Under the pieces are notes generated by a model that was given only the letters and a program-made list of their open reading frames with translations, made no database searches and had not been told where the DNA came from. Shown here piece by piece: positions 7,836 to 16,345 of a stretch of 64,000 nt of DNA; position 1 is the stretch's first letter, and every line of letters begins with the position of its first letter. The position numbers and the translations under genes are program-made. This DNA is from Spiro-02 sp034114085 (GTDB taxonomy: Bacteria > Spirochaetota > Spirochaetia > Sphaerochaetales > Sphaerochaetaceae): contig JAXEWB010000015.1 of assembly GCA_034114085.1 (NCBI GenBank), positions 1 through 64,000 on the forward strand, read 5' to 3'.

Positions 7836-7869
7836 AATAGTTCCTTACAAGGTAAGGGACTATTTTTTT
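7836..7869 (+). terminator. tRNA-Asn terminator
   Basis: AATAGTTCCTTAC (7836-7848) pairs with GTAAGGGACTATT (7852-7864) across a 3-base loop, followed by a run of T to 7869. Confidence 0.9.
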
Positions 7870-8021
7870 ACCCAATTCTTTACCTTACATTCCCTATCAT
7901 CGCGATACGGCCCTCAGTCCAATCCATAACATAACGAAGGAGAATGGATGCAAGACAAGGCGGGAAGCCTCCTCACAGTACACTGGTAATTATATTCATG
8001 TTCCTGTGAAGCTATTACGAG

Positions 8022-8064
8022 GAATAACGGCTCCGATGACAAGGTAGTCAGCGAACCGTTATTC
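8022..8064. repeat. 9-bp inverted repeat in tRNA-Asn / nucleotidase spacer
   Basis: GAATAACGG (8022-8030) and CCGTTATTC (8056-8064) form a stem with a 25-base loop just beyond the nucleotidase terminator. The 7870-8068 spacer holds no convincing gene otherwise. Confidence 0.4.
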
Positions 8065-8068
8065 AAGT

Positions 8069-8101
8069 AAAAAAAGGGTGACTCCGAAGAGCCACCCTTT
8101 T
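8069..8101 (-). terminator. 5'-nucleotidase terminator
   Basis: On the minus strand GGGTGGCTC-TTCG-GAGTCACCC is followed by seven T. It starts about 20 bases after the stop codon at 8120. Confidence 0.9.
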
Positions 8102-8119
8102 CCATCTCAACAACCGAAG

Positions 8120-10612
8120 TTATTTCGCAGGATAATGAGCTGAGAGATAGTCAATGAAGACTTCATTCAGCTGCTTGCCTTCCTGAATAACCTTACCAAA
8201 CATGGTGTACCCGTCACCACCTGCGGCCATGAAGTCGTTGGTAGCGCACTTGTAGGTAGCAGCCTTGTCAATCAACTTGCCATTGAGCAGGACACGCTTG
8301 ATTCTGCTGCCGGCAGGAGAGTACTTGCTGTAGACGACCTGCAAGTCAGACTGGGAGAATGCACCGTTGGTATTGGGCAACTGGCTGTAGCCATGCTCAA
8401 GAGCAGCATAGACATCGGCACCAGTCACTTCTACGACAGCGATTGTATTGGTGAACGGCAGAACATTATTGACATCACCAATCGTCACAGGACCAGCCTC
8501 GATGGAAGCACGCATACCACCACCGTTGGTGATCGTAAAGTCAGCACCGGAAGCTTCAGTCATGGCCTGGCAGATCATCTTGGAAAGGTTGGTCTGCTTG
8601 GTGCGGACGTTTTCACGTGCACCGTCAAGTTTGACAGGAACATTCGCGATAACGACATTCATCTTGGCTTCAAGCTGCTTGTTCATGTAGTCGATATACG
8701 TCTGCACTTCAGGATCATCGGGAACTTCTGTAATTCCAAAAGCCTGAGCAAGCTTGGAAGTAGAAGGATCGAGAACCTCAGCAGCAGGAATCAGCATCGG
8801 ATACACGCCGGTGGCCTTGTCGTTCTTGACATGAATCTGTACAACGCCAACGTTCTTCAGATATTCGCCAGTCTGCACGATGAGGGTATCATTGACGATC
8901 TTGCCTTCCGGCAGAGTCGTGTGGCTATGCCCATCGACAAAGAGGTCGATTCCGTTAAGTGCCGCACAGATCTTGTCACTGGTCAAACCAGAGTCGCCAT
9001 CGGGATCAAGCCCGATATGCCCGAGTACCACGACAAAATCAACACCCTGCTCACGAGCGGTGTCAATAGCCCACTGGGCTTCACCAAGCACGTCTGGCTG
9101 GGTAGGATCAATGAAAATTACGCCTTCGGTATTCTTCGGATGAGACTTGGTCTTCGTATCCGGAGTGGACAGACCGATGACAGCCACGGTAAAGCCGTTG
9201 AAGTCATACAGCTGATACGGCTGGAACAGGAAATATCCATTCTCATCAACGACGTTGGCTGCAAGGACCTTGAGGGATCCATTCTCTTCCGCGATTTCCG
9301 CAGCTTCGACCAAACGGGCAGTACCATAGTTGAAATCATGGTTTCCGGGAGCGACCGCATCGTACCCAAGCATATCAAGGATAACGCCGACAGTCTCGCC
9401 TTCAAACATGTTCGCCAAGTTGGTGCCATGAGTGACATCGCCAGCGTCAAGCAACAACCAGTTGTCGGTGATGGACTTGCCCATCTTCAACAAAGTCGCG
9501 AGCTTGGCATAGCCCATGCCACCGTCGGCAGGAACGATACGGGCGTGTACATCGTTGGTATGAACGACGAACAGGTCAAATTCCTTTGCGCCGTCTTCAT
9601 TCTTGTCAATCATCGTAACGCCATAGGGATATACGACAGGAGCGGGAACTTCTGCAACCGGAGCAGGTTCAACGGCAGGAACAGGTGCGGGCGCAGGAGC
9701 TTCTACGACAGGCGCCGGTGCGAACAGAATCCCGACATAATCGACAACCGCGTTGAGCGCCACTTCAATAGCGTAGGCCCTGTCTTCCTTGCTGATCCCC
9801 TTTGGATAATTCAGGGTCAGGACACCAGGCTTCCCGATTTCAAACGTCACACCCTCAAGCCAAGAACCGTACTGCTTGACAAGATATGCGCCAAAATCAG
9901 CGATCTCCTCATTGGTGATGAAGGAAGGATAGACAATCGTCGTCTGTCCGTCAAAGGACTCAATCGAAGCCTGATACCCGTTATAACTGACGGTAGCGGT
10001 GACAGGCTGTTCTTTCACGACTTCCACGACGGGAGCCGGAGCGGGAGTCGCAACGGGAGGGGCAACCGCTTCAGAAGCCGATGCGAACATGGCCTCGACA
10101 TAATCAGCGACTGCGGCTACCGCGACTTCAATGGCATAGGCTCTGTCGTCCTTGCTAATCCCCTTCGGATAGACAAGAGACAGAACACCAGGCTTACCGA
10201 TATCAAACGTCACTCCCTCAAGCCAAGAACCGTACTGCTTGACAAGATATGCGCCGAAACCAGCGATTTCTTCATTGGTGATGAAAGAAGGATAGACGAT
10301 CGTCGCCTGTCCATCATAGGACTCCACCGTTGCCTGGTAACCATAATAGCTAATCGTGGCTGTAACAGGTTTTTCCTGTGCTACTTCCACGACAGGAGCG
10401 GGCGCCGGAGCAGGCTCGACAACCGGAGCAGGTGCAGGTGTAGGCTCTACTACAGGAGCCGGTGCGGGTGCTGGAACCGGAGCCGGTGCTGGAACCACAA
10501 CAGTTACAGGAGCCTCTGGCTCAGCCTTCGCGGTGCTTTGACAACCGACGAGGGCAAAAGCCAACAGGGCGACCAGCAACGCTGCAGAGATAGTTTTTGA
10601 AAGACGTTTCAC
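8120..10612 (-). CDS. 5'-nucleotidase / UshA-type lipoprotein with duplicated N-terminal domain
   Basis: 830-residue surface lipoprotein of the 5'-nucleotidase family, which hydrolyses nucleotides or related phosphoesters outside the cytoplasm. The GTG at 10612 is preferred: AGGAGG lies 7 bases before it, whereas the ATG at 10627 would place that site inside the gene. The signal peptide ends in FALVGC (Cys24). Then come Pro-Ala linkers, two near-identical domains (about 82-178 and 203-299) and the catalytic part: metallophosphatase motifs HTNDVH, LDAGDVTHGT, GNHD (423-426), GHIG and DGHSHT, and the C-terminal nucleotidase domain with TNGGGMRASI and AAGGDGYTMF. The paired N-terminal domains are not recognised and are unusual for the family. 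Role is probably nucleotide scavenging. Confidence 0.9.
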   Translation of the reverse strand: MKRLSKTISAALLVALLAFALVGCQSTAKAEPEAPVTVVVPAPAPVPAPAPAPVVEPTPAPAPVVEPAPAPAPVVEVAQEKPVTATISYYGYQATVESYDGQATIVYPSFITNEEIAGFGAYLVKQYGSWLEGVTFDIGKPGVLSLVYPKGISKDDRAYAIEVAVAAVADYVEAMFASASEAVAPPVATPAPAPVVEVVKEQPVTATVSYNGYQASIESFDGQTTIVYPSFITNEEIADFGAYLVKQYGSWLEGVTFEIGKPGVLTLNYPKGISKEDRAYAIEVALNAVVDYVGILFAPAPVVEAPAPAPVPAVEPAPVAEVPAPVVYPYGVTMIDKNEDGAKEFDLFVVHTNDVHARIVPADGGMGYAKLATLLKMGKSITDNWLLLDAGDVTHGTNLANMFEGETVGVILDMLGYDAVAPGNHDFNYGTARLVEAAEIAEENGSLKVLAANVVDENGYFLFQPYQLYDFNGFTVAVIGLSTPDTKTKSHPKNTEGVIFIDPTQPDVLGEAQWAIDTAREQGVDFVVVLGHIGLDPDGDSGLTSDKICAALNGIDLFVDGHSHTTLPEGKIVNDTLIVQTGEYLKNVGVVQIHVKNDKATGVYPMLIPAAEVLDPSTSKLAQAFGITEVPDDPEVQTYIDYMNKQLEAKMNVVIANVPVKLDGARENVRTKQTNLSKMICQAMTEASGADFTITNGGGMRASIEAGPVTIGDVNNVLPFTNTIAVVEVTGADVYAALEHGYSQLPNTNGAFSQSDLQVVYSKYSPAGSRIKRVLLNGKLIDKAATYKCATNDFMAAGGDGYTMFGKVIQEGKQLNEVFIDYLSAHYPAK
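9716..10006 (-). repeat. Coding repeat copy 2 in 5'-nucleotidase
   Basis: Encodes the second domain (begins PVTATVSYNGYQASIES, ends near DYVGILFA), offset from copy 1 by 121 codons. The high similarity points to recent duplication or conversion. Confidence 0.85.
10079..10369 (-). repeat. Coding repeat copy 1 in 5'-nucleotidase
   Basis: Encodes the first of two ~97-residue domains (begins PVTATISYYGYQATVES, ends near DYVEAMFA). It differs from copy 2 at about 14 of 91 residues by eye and is flanked by Pro-Ala-Val-rich linkers. Confidence 0.85.
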
Positions 10613-10815
10613 GTGTTTCCTCCTCATGACGTTATCATGTGTTGTTTTACGTATTCATAATTACTATAACACAGAGTCTAAAAACTGGATACAGAAATTA
10701 CAAGGCATTTTTTCCATTTTTACCGTAGAAAGAGTAATTTTTCATGGTTTTTTCATGTTTCCACGCTTACCACAAAGCGCAGAAACAAAGTTTCCCCACA
10801 GATTCCGAAGGAACA

Positions 10816-10846
10816 TAAAAAGAGACCCATGGCATGCCACAGGTCT
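10816..10846 (-). terminator. Terminator of the 56-residue gene
   Basis: AGACCTGTGG-CATG-CCATGGGTCT hairpin on the minus strand, followed by CTTTTT. Confidence 0.85.
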
Positions 10847-10872
10847 TCCATATGATTGGCAAGGAACACCAA

Positions 10873-11043
10873 TTACATCAGATCCTTGGCCTTGCGCGCG
10901 GTGTTGCCGCTCTTCTCACAATATGCGACATGACGGAGCTTGCCGTTCTCAAAAACGGATTTCATCTTGATGACCCCGCCCCAGCGACTGGTCAGGACTT
11001 TCTCACCTTCACGTCGTGCGTTCTTAGAAACATTACCTGGCAT
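10873..11043 (-). CDS. 56-residue basic protein, unknown
   Basis: Short gene reading MPGNVSKNARREGEKVLTSR then WGGVIKMKSVFENGKLRHVA and ending in RKAKDLM. The protein is strongly basic, with one Cys and an N-terminal Arg/Lys-rich part. GGAGGG sits 8 bases before the ATG; a consensus-like promoter lies 39-68 bases upstream and a strong terminator 27 bases downstream, so it is a complete monocistronic unit. I do not recognise the family. The composition suggests RNA, ribosome or DNA binding, but that is inference from charge only. Confidence 0.7.
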   Translation of the reverse strand: MPGNVSKNARREGEKVLTSRWGGVIKMKSVFENGKLRHVAYCEKSGNTARKAKDLM

Positions 11044-11081
11044 ATACGTATCCCTCCAATAAATTCATCACAATTCGGCTC

Positions 11082-11111
11082 ACTATACAATATTCCCATG
11101 GATTAAGTCAA
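11082..11111 (-). promoter_or_regulatory. Promoter of the 56-residue gene
   Basis: Minus strand TTGACT (11111-11106), 18-base spacer, TATAGT (11087-11082); the ATG is at 11043. Confidence 0.65.
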
Positions 11112-11219
11112 ATACCCGTCCAGTTTTTTCACCGGATTTCTCGGTGTGGCAAGAATAACCACGTGACTTGTCGTAGGCAAGCATTGTACTGAACGGAGAA
11201 AAGGTATTATTCTTACCCC

Positions 11220-11567
11220 ATGAAAGGAACATCGGGACGATTCATACGCCTGGCTAGAAACATATTCCTCATACCGGTCCATATCTACAGAGCCGTCATC
11301 TCCCCGTATATCGGGCCATCATGCATCTATAGCCCGACCTGCTCCGCATACATGCTCGACGCCGTACAAAAACATGGAATACTGAAAGGAACCGTCCTCG
11401 GCATCGCAAGAATACTCCGCTGCAACAGGGCGTTCATGGGAGGTCCGGATCCCGTCCCCGACAGCTTCGCATGGCGACAGATACGGGATTCATACATCAT
11501 CTTCCATAAGCCGAGACGGAAAAGAAACAGGAACAATGACCCTACAGATCCATCGACAGCTCCCTGA
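11220..11567 (+). CDS. yidD: YidD membrane protein insertion efficiency factor
   Basis: 115-residue YidD-family protein. The core pattern is plain: RAVISPYIGPSCIYSPTCSAYMLDAVQKHG, then the ILRCNRAFMGGPDPVPD motif, with the conserved Cys residues. YidD is a small peripheral inner-membrane protein that helps YidC/Sec-dependent membrane insertion. It usually neighbours rnpA and yidC; here it stands alone. A basic tail of about 20 residues (PRRKRNRNN...) follows the domain. Its last 26 bases overlap the 3' end of the convergent udk gene. Confidence 0.9.
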   Translation: MKGTSGRFIRLARNIFLIPVHIYRAVISPYIGPSCIYSPTCSAYMLDAVQKHGILKGTVLGIARILRCNRAFMGGPDPVPDSFAWRQIRDSYIIFHKPRRKRNRNNDPTDPSTAP

Positions 11568-12159
11568 CGAATGGAATCAATACCTGTAGCGCATTTTCAT
11601 TGTAGCCACCTTCAGGAATAATCAAGTCCGCATATTCCTTCGTCGGCTCGATGAAATTGAAATGACCGGGCCTGACCACTTCCAGATACTGGGTGATCAC
11701 CGACTCGGCGGTCCGCCCTCGTTCGCTGATATCGCGGCGCAGACGCCTGATGAACCGGATGTCGTCGGGAGTATCCACATACAGCTTCAGGTCAAGCAGA
11801 TCACGAATCTGCCGGTCATACAGAACCATCAGTCCCTCGATGATGACCAATGGACGCGGCGCAACCCTGACCGTCTCGTCCTTCCGCCGGTGATGGACGA
11901 AATCATATTGAGGCATGTCGATGGCCCTTCCCTGTTTCAGCAATGTAAGATGCCTGTGAAGCAACTCGGTATCGAAAGCATCAGGATGGTCAAAATTGAA
12001 GGCTGTAATATTTTCATTGCTGATATATTCCGCAGAACGGTAATAATTATCCTGCGCGATAAAGACAAAATCGGAACACACTTCCGAGCTTTTCCGTACA
12101 ATCGTCGATTTTCCCGATCCGGATCCCCCAGTGATGCCGATTATCTTTACATCCTTCAT
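11542..12159 (-). CDS. udk: Uridine kinase
   Basis: 205-residue P-loop kinase that phosphorylates uridine and cytidine in pyrimidine salvage. Walker A is GGSGSGKST near the N terminus, followed by the family motifs QDNYYR, NFDHPDAFD, PQYDFVHHRR and VIIEGLMVLYD, and the LID-type Arg cluster RFIRRLRRDISERGR. Length and domain order are normal. The start ATG at 12159 has a GGAGA site 8-10 bases upstream. It could work with the 5'-nucleotidase next door in nucleoside scavenging; the genes are not in one operon. Confidence 0.93.
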   Translation of the reverse strand: MKDVKIIGITGGSGSGKSTIVRKSSEVCSDFVFIAQDNYYRSAEYISNENITAFNFDHPDAFDTELLHRHLTLLKQGRAIDMPQYDFVHHRRKDETVRVAPRPLVIIEGLMVLYDRQIRDLLDLKLYVDTPDDIRFIRRLRRDISERGRTAESVITQYLEVVRPGHFNFIEPTKEYADLIIPEGGYNENALQVLIPFVRELSMDL

Positions 12160-12303
12160 AGTCCTGATCTCCTTCTTAATTTCTTATTCCCATCCCCGAC
12201 AATCGGTGCATATTTTTCCATCCACGGGGTACAAAGCACAGACTCCCGCCGATATCGGCTGATTCAACGGACGCCACCGATAACGGCAGTCACTCCCAGA
12301 TAC

Positions 12304-12342
12304 AAAAAAATCAGCGGGAAGCCTGTCCAAGCCCTCCGCTGA
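12304..12342 (-). terminator. galM terminator
   Basis: TCAGCGG stem (12336-12342 with 12311-12317), 18-base loop, then seven T on the minus strand. The remaining 12160-12412 spacer carries nothing else clear. Confidence 0.75.
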
Positions 12343-12412
12343 CCTCCAGCAAAATCAGTCTTCCTTCGGAAAAGACAAGGAATCTCGTCCCATTACGGGC
12401 GCCAGTCGGAAA

Positions 12413-13453
12413 TTACTTGCATCCAAACGTGTAGATCGTCGTGTGCCTGTATGTCCGCTCTGGACGCAAAATACAGTCTGGGAAACCGGCATGGTTCGGA
12501 CCGTCGGGATAAAACTGCGTTTCAAGACAGAACCCGGCGTGCCGACTATATCGCACATGCCCTTTTCCATCCTCAGAGCCATCGAGAAAATTCCCCGTAT
12601 AGAACTGCACCGCGGGTTTCGTCGTCTTGACAGAAAGCGTCCGTCCGCTCACAGGCTCCACGATATGGGCGAATTCCTTGAGCCCCGACCGCTCATCCGC
12701 CAAAATCAGACAATGATCATAGCCGCTACCGGCGATTTTGCCGATATCGCGGCCGATAGGCTTCGAGGACATGAAGTCGAACGGAGTACCAGCGACGGGA
12801 AGCACCTCGCCCGTAGGAATCAAGGCGGAATCGACAGGAAGATATCTGTCGCAGGACAGGCCGACCTCATGCTCCAGGATCGTGCCGCTCGCCGCGCCCG
12901 CCAAATTGAAGTAGGAATGATTGGTCATGTTGAACGGGGTCGGCTTGTCGGCGGAAGCTTCATAGCAGATGACCAGCTCACCATCGTCCTTCAGCAGATA
13001 ACTGGCTGCGACGGTGACGGCGCCGGGAAAACCTCCGTCACCGTCGGGGCTGTGCAAACTCAACATGAGACCGGGCATGCCGCTGACTTCGAACGTTTCC
13101 GCATGCCAGACGCGGAAACTAAAACCAGAACGGCCACTATGGAGACTGTTCACCCCGCCATCGTTCGTCTCTACCTGGTAAAACGCGCCATCGATGCAGA
13201 AACGCCCCTTCGCGATACGGTTGGCGAAACGTCCGACGGTCATTCCGAAATACGTCGTAGTATGCGTATAAGGTTCCAAACTACCGTACCCCAGTACGAC
13301 ATCATTTACCGCGCCATGTGAATCGGGCGCATGAAACGCCTGCAAGGTCGCACCGAACGTACATACGTCGGCCCGATACGGTCCGGCTATCAAAGTATAG
13401 AGATAGACGTCCTCGCCAGCGGAGGTAGTACCAAAAGGTCGCTTTGAAACCAT
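12413..13453 (-). CDS. galM: Aldose 1-epimerase
   Basis: 346-residue galactose mutarotase-type enzyme interconverting alpha and beta anomers of hexoses. Recognisable features are the GRFANRI segment, the catalytic His in NMTNHSYFNLAG, the SGYDHCL region and the catalytic Glu in CLETQFYPDGPNH. Three ATG codons in a row (13459, 13456, 13453) follow AGGAGG; the third gives the best spacing and was chosen. A longer frame to 13522 adds a Cys-rich lead without support. The gene follows the small exported protein on the same strand with an 80-base gap. Confidence 0.93.
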   Translation of the reverse strand: MVSKRPFGTTSAGEDVYLYTLIAGPYRADVCTFGATLQAFHAPDSHGAVNDVVLGYGSLEPYTHTTTYFGMTVGRFANRIAKGRFCIDGAFYQVETNDGGVNSLHSGRSGFSFRVWHAETFEVSGMPGLMLSLHSPDGDGGFPGAVTVAASYLLKDDGELVICYEASADKPTPFNMTNHSYFNLAGAASGTILEHEVGLSCDRYLPVDSALIPTGEVLPVAGTPFDFMSSKPIGRDIGKIAGSGYDHCLILADERSGLKEFAHIVEPVSGRTLSVKTTKPAVQFYTGNFLDGSEDGKGHVRYSRHAGFCLETQFYPDGPNHAGFPDCILRPERTYRHTTIYTFGCK

Positions 13454-13534
13454 CATCATCCTCCTAGAATCCAAACCAACGGGATTCTGCACAAGTATAC
13501 ATCGGCATACCCGGCAAAACAACTGACAAATACA

Positions 13535-13927
13535 TTATTTTCCAGCTTCAGCCTGTCGTTTCCCTACTATCCGCATATCGCCGAACTTTGTATTTGCAAC
13601 CGCGGCGACGTCATCGCCACGCAATGTGCCGGTAGCCTGATAGTCTATCTTGAAAATGGACATCTTGATCTTGCCGGAAAATGAAAACTTCGTACCGTCG
13701 AATGTCCCGTCGGTGAAAGGCGTCGCATTGTTGAACAGAGTTAGCGTACCGACCAAAACGCCCGCATCATTCCAATCAGCCGTCACCTGACCGGTCTTGT
13801 GGCCTACCGGCGTATCGACTTCGATGTTCCAGACTCCGACAATCGCATCCAAAGACGCAGCGCATGCGCTAGCCAAGACAAACAGACACAGCAAACCAAT
13901 GATAAATATAAGTTTTTTACGTTCCAT
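13535..13927 (-). CDS. Small exported beta-barrel-like protein
   Basis: 130-residue secreted protein. An N-terminal hydrophobic segment (KKLIFIIGLLCLFVLASACA) could be a signal peptide or a loose spirochaete lipobox (ASAC). The mature part, VGVWNIEVDTPVGHKTGQV through GTFDGTKFSFSG to GDMRIVGKR, repeats short beta-strands with Gly turns in the manner of small lipocalin-like barrels also found appended to amidohydrolases. No catalytic residues are evident. Ligand binding or a periplasmic scaffold role is possible. The start is either ATG 13927 or ATG 13939; GGAG lies between them and position 13927 is favoured. Confidence 0.6.
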   Translation of the reverse strand: MERKKLIFIIGLLCLFVLASACAASLDAIVGVWNIEVDTPVGHKTGQVTADWNDAGVLVGTLTLFNNATPFTDGTFDGTKFSFSGKIKMSIFKIDYQATGTLRGDDVAAVANTKFGDMRIVGKRQAEAGK

Positions 13928-14044
13928 GGGAAAAACCATACTCCGAGTCTCACAAAATGGAAATAGTTTGTTTGTAATTTTTTTCACCAAAGGCCACACG
14001 CCCCGGCATATATCATGCGCGGGCCGCACGGCGTCGTGCCCTTA

Positions 14045-14806
14045 TCAACCGAGCTCATAAGGAACGAACAAATCGGGCAAACCGGTGTTGGGGAAAATGC
14101 CGACGGCCTCCGACAGAATCGCAGCGCATGCCGTTTCGGACAATGGAATATGACAGAGCAGCAAACGTCCGGCTTGGGCCTTCACCGCGGTCAATGCAGC
14201 TTGTCTTGCGCTACTATGCCCTCCTTGCGCTAATTTCGGTTCATCCTGTTCAACGCCGCCCGCCTCATGAACCAACAAGTCGGCATGAAACATTTCAAGG
14301 GGAACCGTACAAAGGGGACGTGTATCGGCCGTATATGCGAACTTCACAGAACCATCGGTACAGGATATTCCGCACGTCGGGACACCATGGTCAACATCAA
14401 AAAGCTGAATCTGCAATGAATCCGACAGATACAAAGGACGTCCGACACCAGATTCCCATCGAAGCGGAAACATCCCCGGTTTCTCCCTAATGCCGAACAC
14501 ATCACAAAGAGCCTTCGCCTTTTCCAACGTCTCGGCATTGCCGACTATCCGCAAAGGAGCGGTTCGTTTCAACAACCAAAGGTTGTGAAGCAAAGAAGGT
14601 AATCCATAGAGGTGGTCAACATGACTGTGCGTCAGAATCACCATCTCGAGCCATATAGGATCATAGCCGGCCTGACGAATCAATTGAGCGGGAGCACCGC
14701 TTGTGTCAATCAGCAGAGGAATCCCGCCCGATTCAATCAGCAAACAGGTATTTCCCGATCTCTCGCTGTGCAGGCTCCCTTGCCGTCCTAGAAACGAAAC
14801 CTTCAT
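14045..14806 (-). CDS. Metallo-beta-lactamase-fold hydrolase (RNase Z-like)
   Basis: 253-residue MBL-fold protein. The zinc motif THSHVDHLYG (His60, His62, Asp64, His65) is intact, with further ligands suggested by DVDHGVP, TADTRP and CHIPLS. The layout resembles ribonuclease Z and phosphonate-pathway (PhnP-like) hydrolases. The ATG at 14806 overlaps the tctA end (stop at 14808-14810) with AGAGGAAAG upstream, so it is translated with the Tct transporter. This suggests it acts on the imported compound or its derivative, for example a lactone, thioester or phosphoester; the substrate is not deducible. Confidence 0.8.
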   Translation of the reverse strand: MKVSFLGRQGSLHSERSGNTCLLIESGGIPLLIDTSGAPAQLIRQAGYDPIWLEMVILTHSHVDHLYGLPSLLHNLWLLKRTAPLRIVGNAETLEKAKALCDVFGIREKPGMFPLRWESGVGRPLYLSDSLQIQLFDVDHGVPTCGISCTDGSVKFAYTADTRPLCTVPLEMFHADLLVHEAGGVEQDEPKLAQGGHSSARQAALTAVKAQAGRLLLCHIPLSETACAAILSEAVGIFPNTGLPDLFVPYELG

Positions 14807-14807
14807 A

Positions 14808-16331
14808 TCAGACTTTCCTCTCTTTTCGTTTCCTGGAAACCGCGGGGAGAACAACCGAAAGAATCACCAGAATAATGAAAATCCAACAAATCGGTTTTGT
14901 GAAGAATGTAAAATAATTTCCACCGGCAAGCTTTACCGCCCGACGGAAATTTTCCTCAAACATGCCTCCGAGGATCAATCCCAATACAATCGGCGCAATA
15001 GGATATCCGTCACGTTTGAGAATATATCCCAGCCAACCCATCACCAATGCGATACCCATATTGTAGAGACCCGCGCTCGTCGCCTGCCCCGCAATCGCAT
15101 AGGAACCTATGAACGAAAGAACAAGGACCAACGGCAGCAACAGCTGGGAAGGAACGCCAAGCACTTTCGGATACAGCCGTACTCCAGCGAGCTGGAACGT
15201 CGCCATGAAGATATTGGAAATGAACAAGGTAATGAATATCGCGTAAACCAACGGCATATTCTGCTGAAACAGTTGAAAACCCGGGGTAACCCCCTTGATC
15301 ATCAGCGCGCCAATCAGGACCGCGGTTGCCGCGTCACCGGGAATTCCCAAAGCCAACGCGGGAATCAACGCACCTCCAGTAACAGCGTTGTTGGCGACTT
15401 CGGGAGCGAAAACACCTTCAAGGCAGCCACTCCCAAGAGGTTCGAGTTTTCCACCGGATGCATCGCAGATGTTCTTCGCAGTATTGCGAGCAAGGAAAAC
15501 GGCGATGGAAGCCCCCGTCCCGGGTATAGCGCCGACAACGGTACCGATTCCTAGAGAACTGAGAATGATTTTCCACATCCGCCCTACCTTTTTCAGCGGA
15601 GGGAAAATGTGACCGATATCAACCTTCCGAGCCTCAATCCTCGGCTGGTTGATCTTCCTCATCTCTGAAAATACCTGAGAGACGCCATACAACCCGATAA
15701 GTGTCGAAGTCAGATCCAGACCTTTGGCAAGAGGCGTCGTGGCAAGCAGGCTGGAGAACGGAATGCGGAGCTGTCCACTGAACGGATCCGTTCCAAGAAA
15801 CGCAAGCGCCATGCCAAACGCACCCATCAACAGGCCCTTCATGATATTCTTCCCAGATACGGAAGCGATGACCACCAGGCCGACCAATGCCAGCGACGTT
15901 TTCTCAGCAGGTCCAAAAGCCAATGTCAGCTTGGCAATCAACGGCGCGAATAAAATCAGACATATGAGACTCCCCATTCCGCCGATGAAGGACGCAACAA
16001 CCGCACCACCCAATGCTTGCCCCGCCCTTCCTTTCTTTGTCATCAGGATACCATCCTCGACGGTGGCGATAGCGTTTGGATTTCCAGGGATACCAAGCAA
16101 GATGGCAGGAATCGACGCGCCACTGACAGCACCGCAATACACAGCGAGCAACAGACCGATGCCAGTGGCGCTTGGCAACTGAAAACTGATTGGCATGATC
16201 AACGCAATGCCCATCGTAGCGGTCAATCCAGGCAATGCGCCAAGAATAATTCCCAGGACGGATCCGAAAGCCATCCAGAGGACAGTTGAAATATTCGCGA
16301 CCTGGGAGAGGCCTTGCAAGAATACTTCCAT
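14808..16331 (-). CDS. tctA: Tripartite tricarboxylate transporter, large membrane subunit TctA (system 1)
   Basis: 507-residue polytopic membrane protein of the TctA/DUF112 family. The signature GALPGLTATMGIALIMPISF and the mirrored second-half motif AIPGTGASIAVFLARNTAKN mark the two inverted repeats, and PEVANNAVTGGALIPALALGIPGDAATAV is the conserved central loop. Together with TctB and the periplasmic TctC it forms a sodium-driven carboxylate importer. GAGGAAAAAAAC precedes the ATG. Gene order is tctC-tctB-tctA-MBL. Confidence 0.92.
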   Translation of the reverse strand: MEVFLQGLSQVANISTVLWMAFGSVLGIILGALPGLTATMGIALIMPISFQLPSATGIGLLLAVYCGAVSGASIPAILLGIPGNPNAIATVEDGILMTKKGRAGQALGGAVVASFIGGMGSLICLILFAPLIAKLTLAFGPAEKTSLALVGLVVIASVSGKNIMKGLLMGAFGMALAFLGTDPFSGQLRIPFSSLLATTPLAKGLDLTSTLIGLYGVSQVFSEMRKINQPRIEARKVDIGHIFPPLKKVGRMWKIILSSLGIGTVVGAIPGTGASIAVFLARNTAKNICDASGGKLEPLGSGCLEGVFAPEVANNAVTGGALIPALALGIPGDAATAVLIGALMIKGVTPGFQLFQQNMPLVYAIFITLFISNIFMATFQLAGVRLYPKVLGVPSQLLLPLVLVLSFIGSYAIAGQATSAGLYNMGIALVMGWLGYILKRDGYPIAPIVLGLILGGMFEENFRRAVKLAGGNYFTFFTKPICWIFIILVILSVVLPAVSRKRKERKV

Positions 16332-16345
16332 GTTTTTTTCCTCCT

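Noticed and set aside
8393..10600. 735-codon open frame on the plus strand opposite the 5'-nucleotidase gene
   Set aside because: It is the mirror of a GC-biased, repeat-containing coding sequence; no ribosome-binding site or domain, and the minus-strand protein is clearly real.
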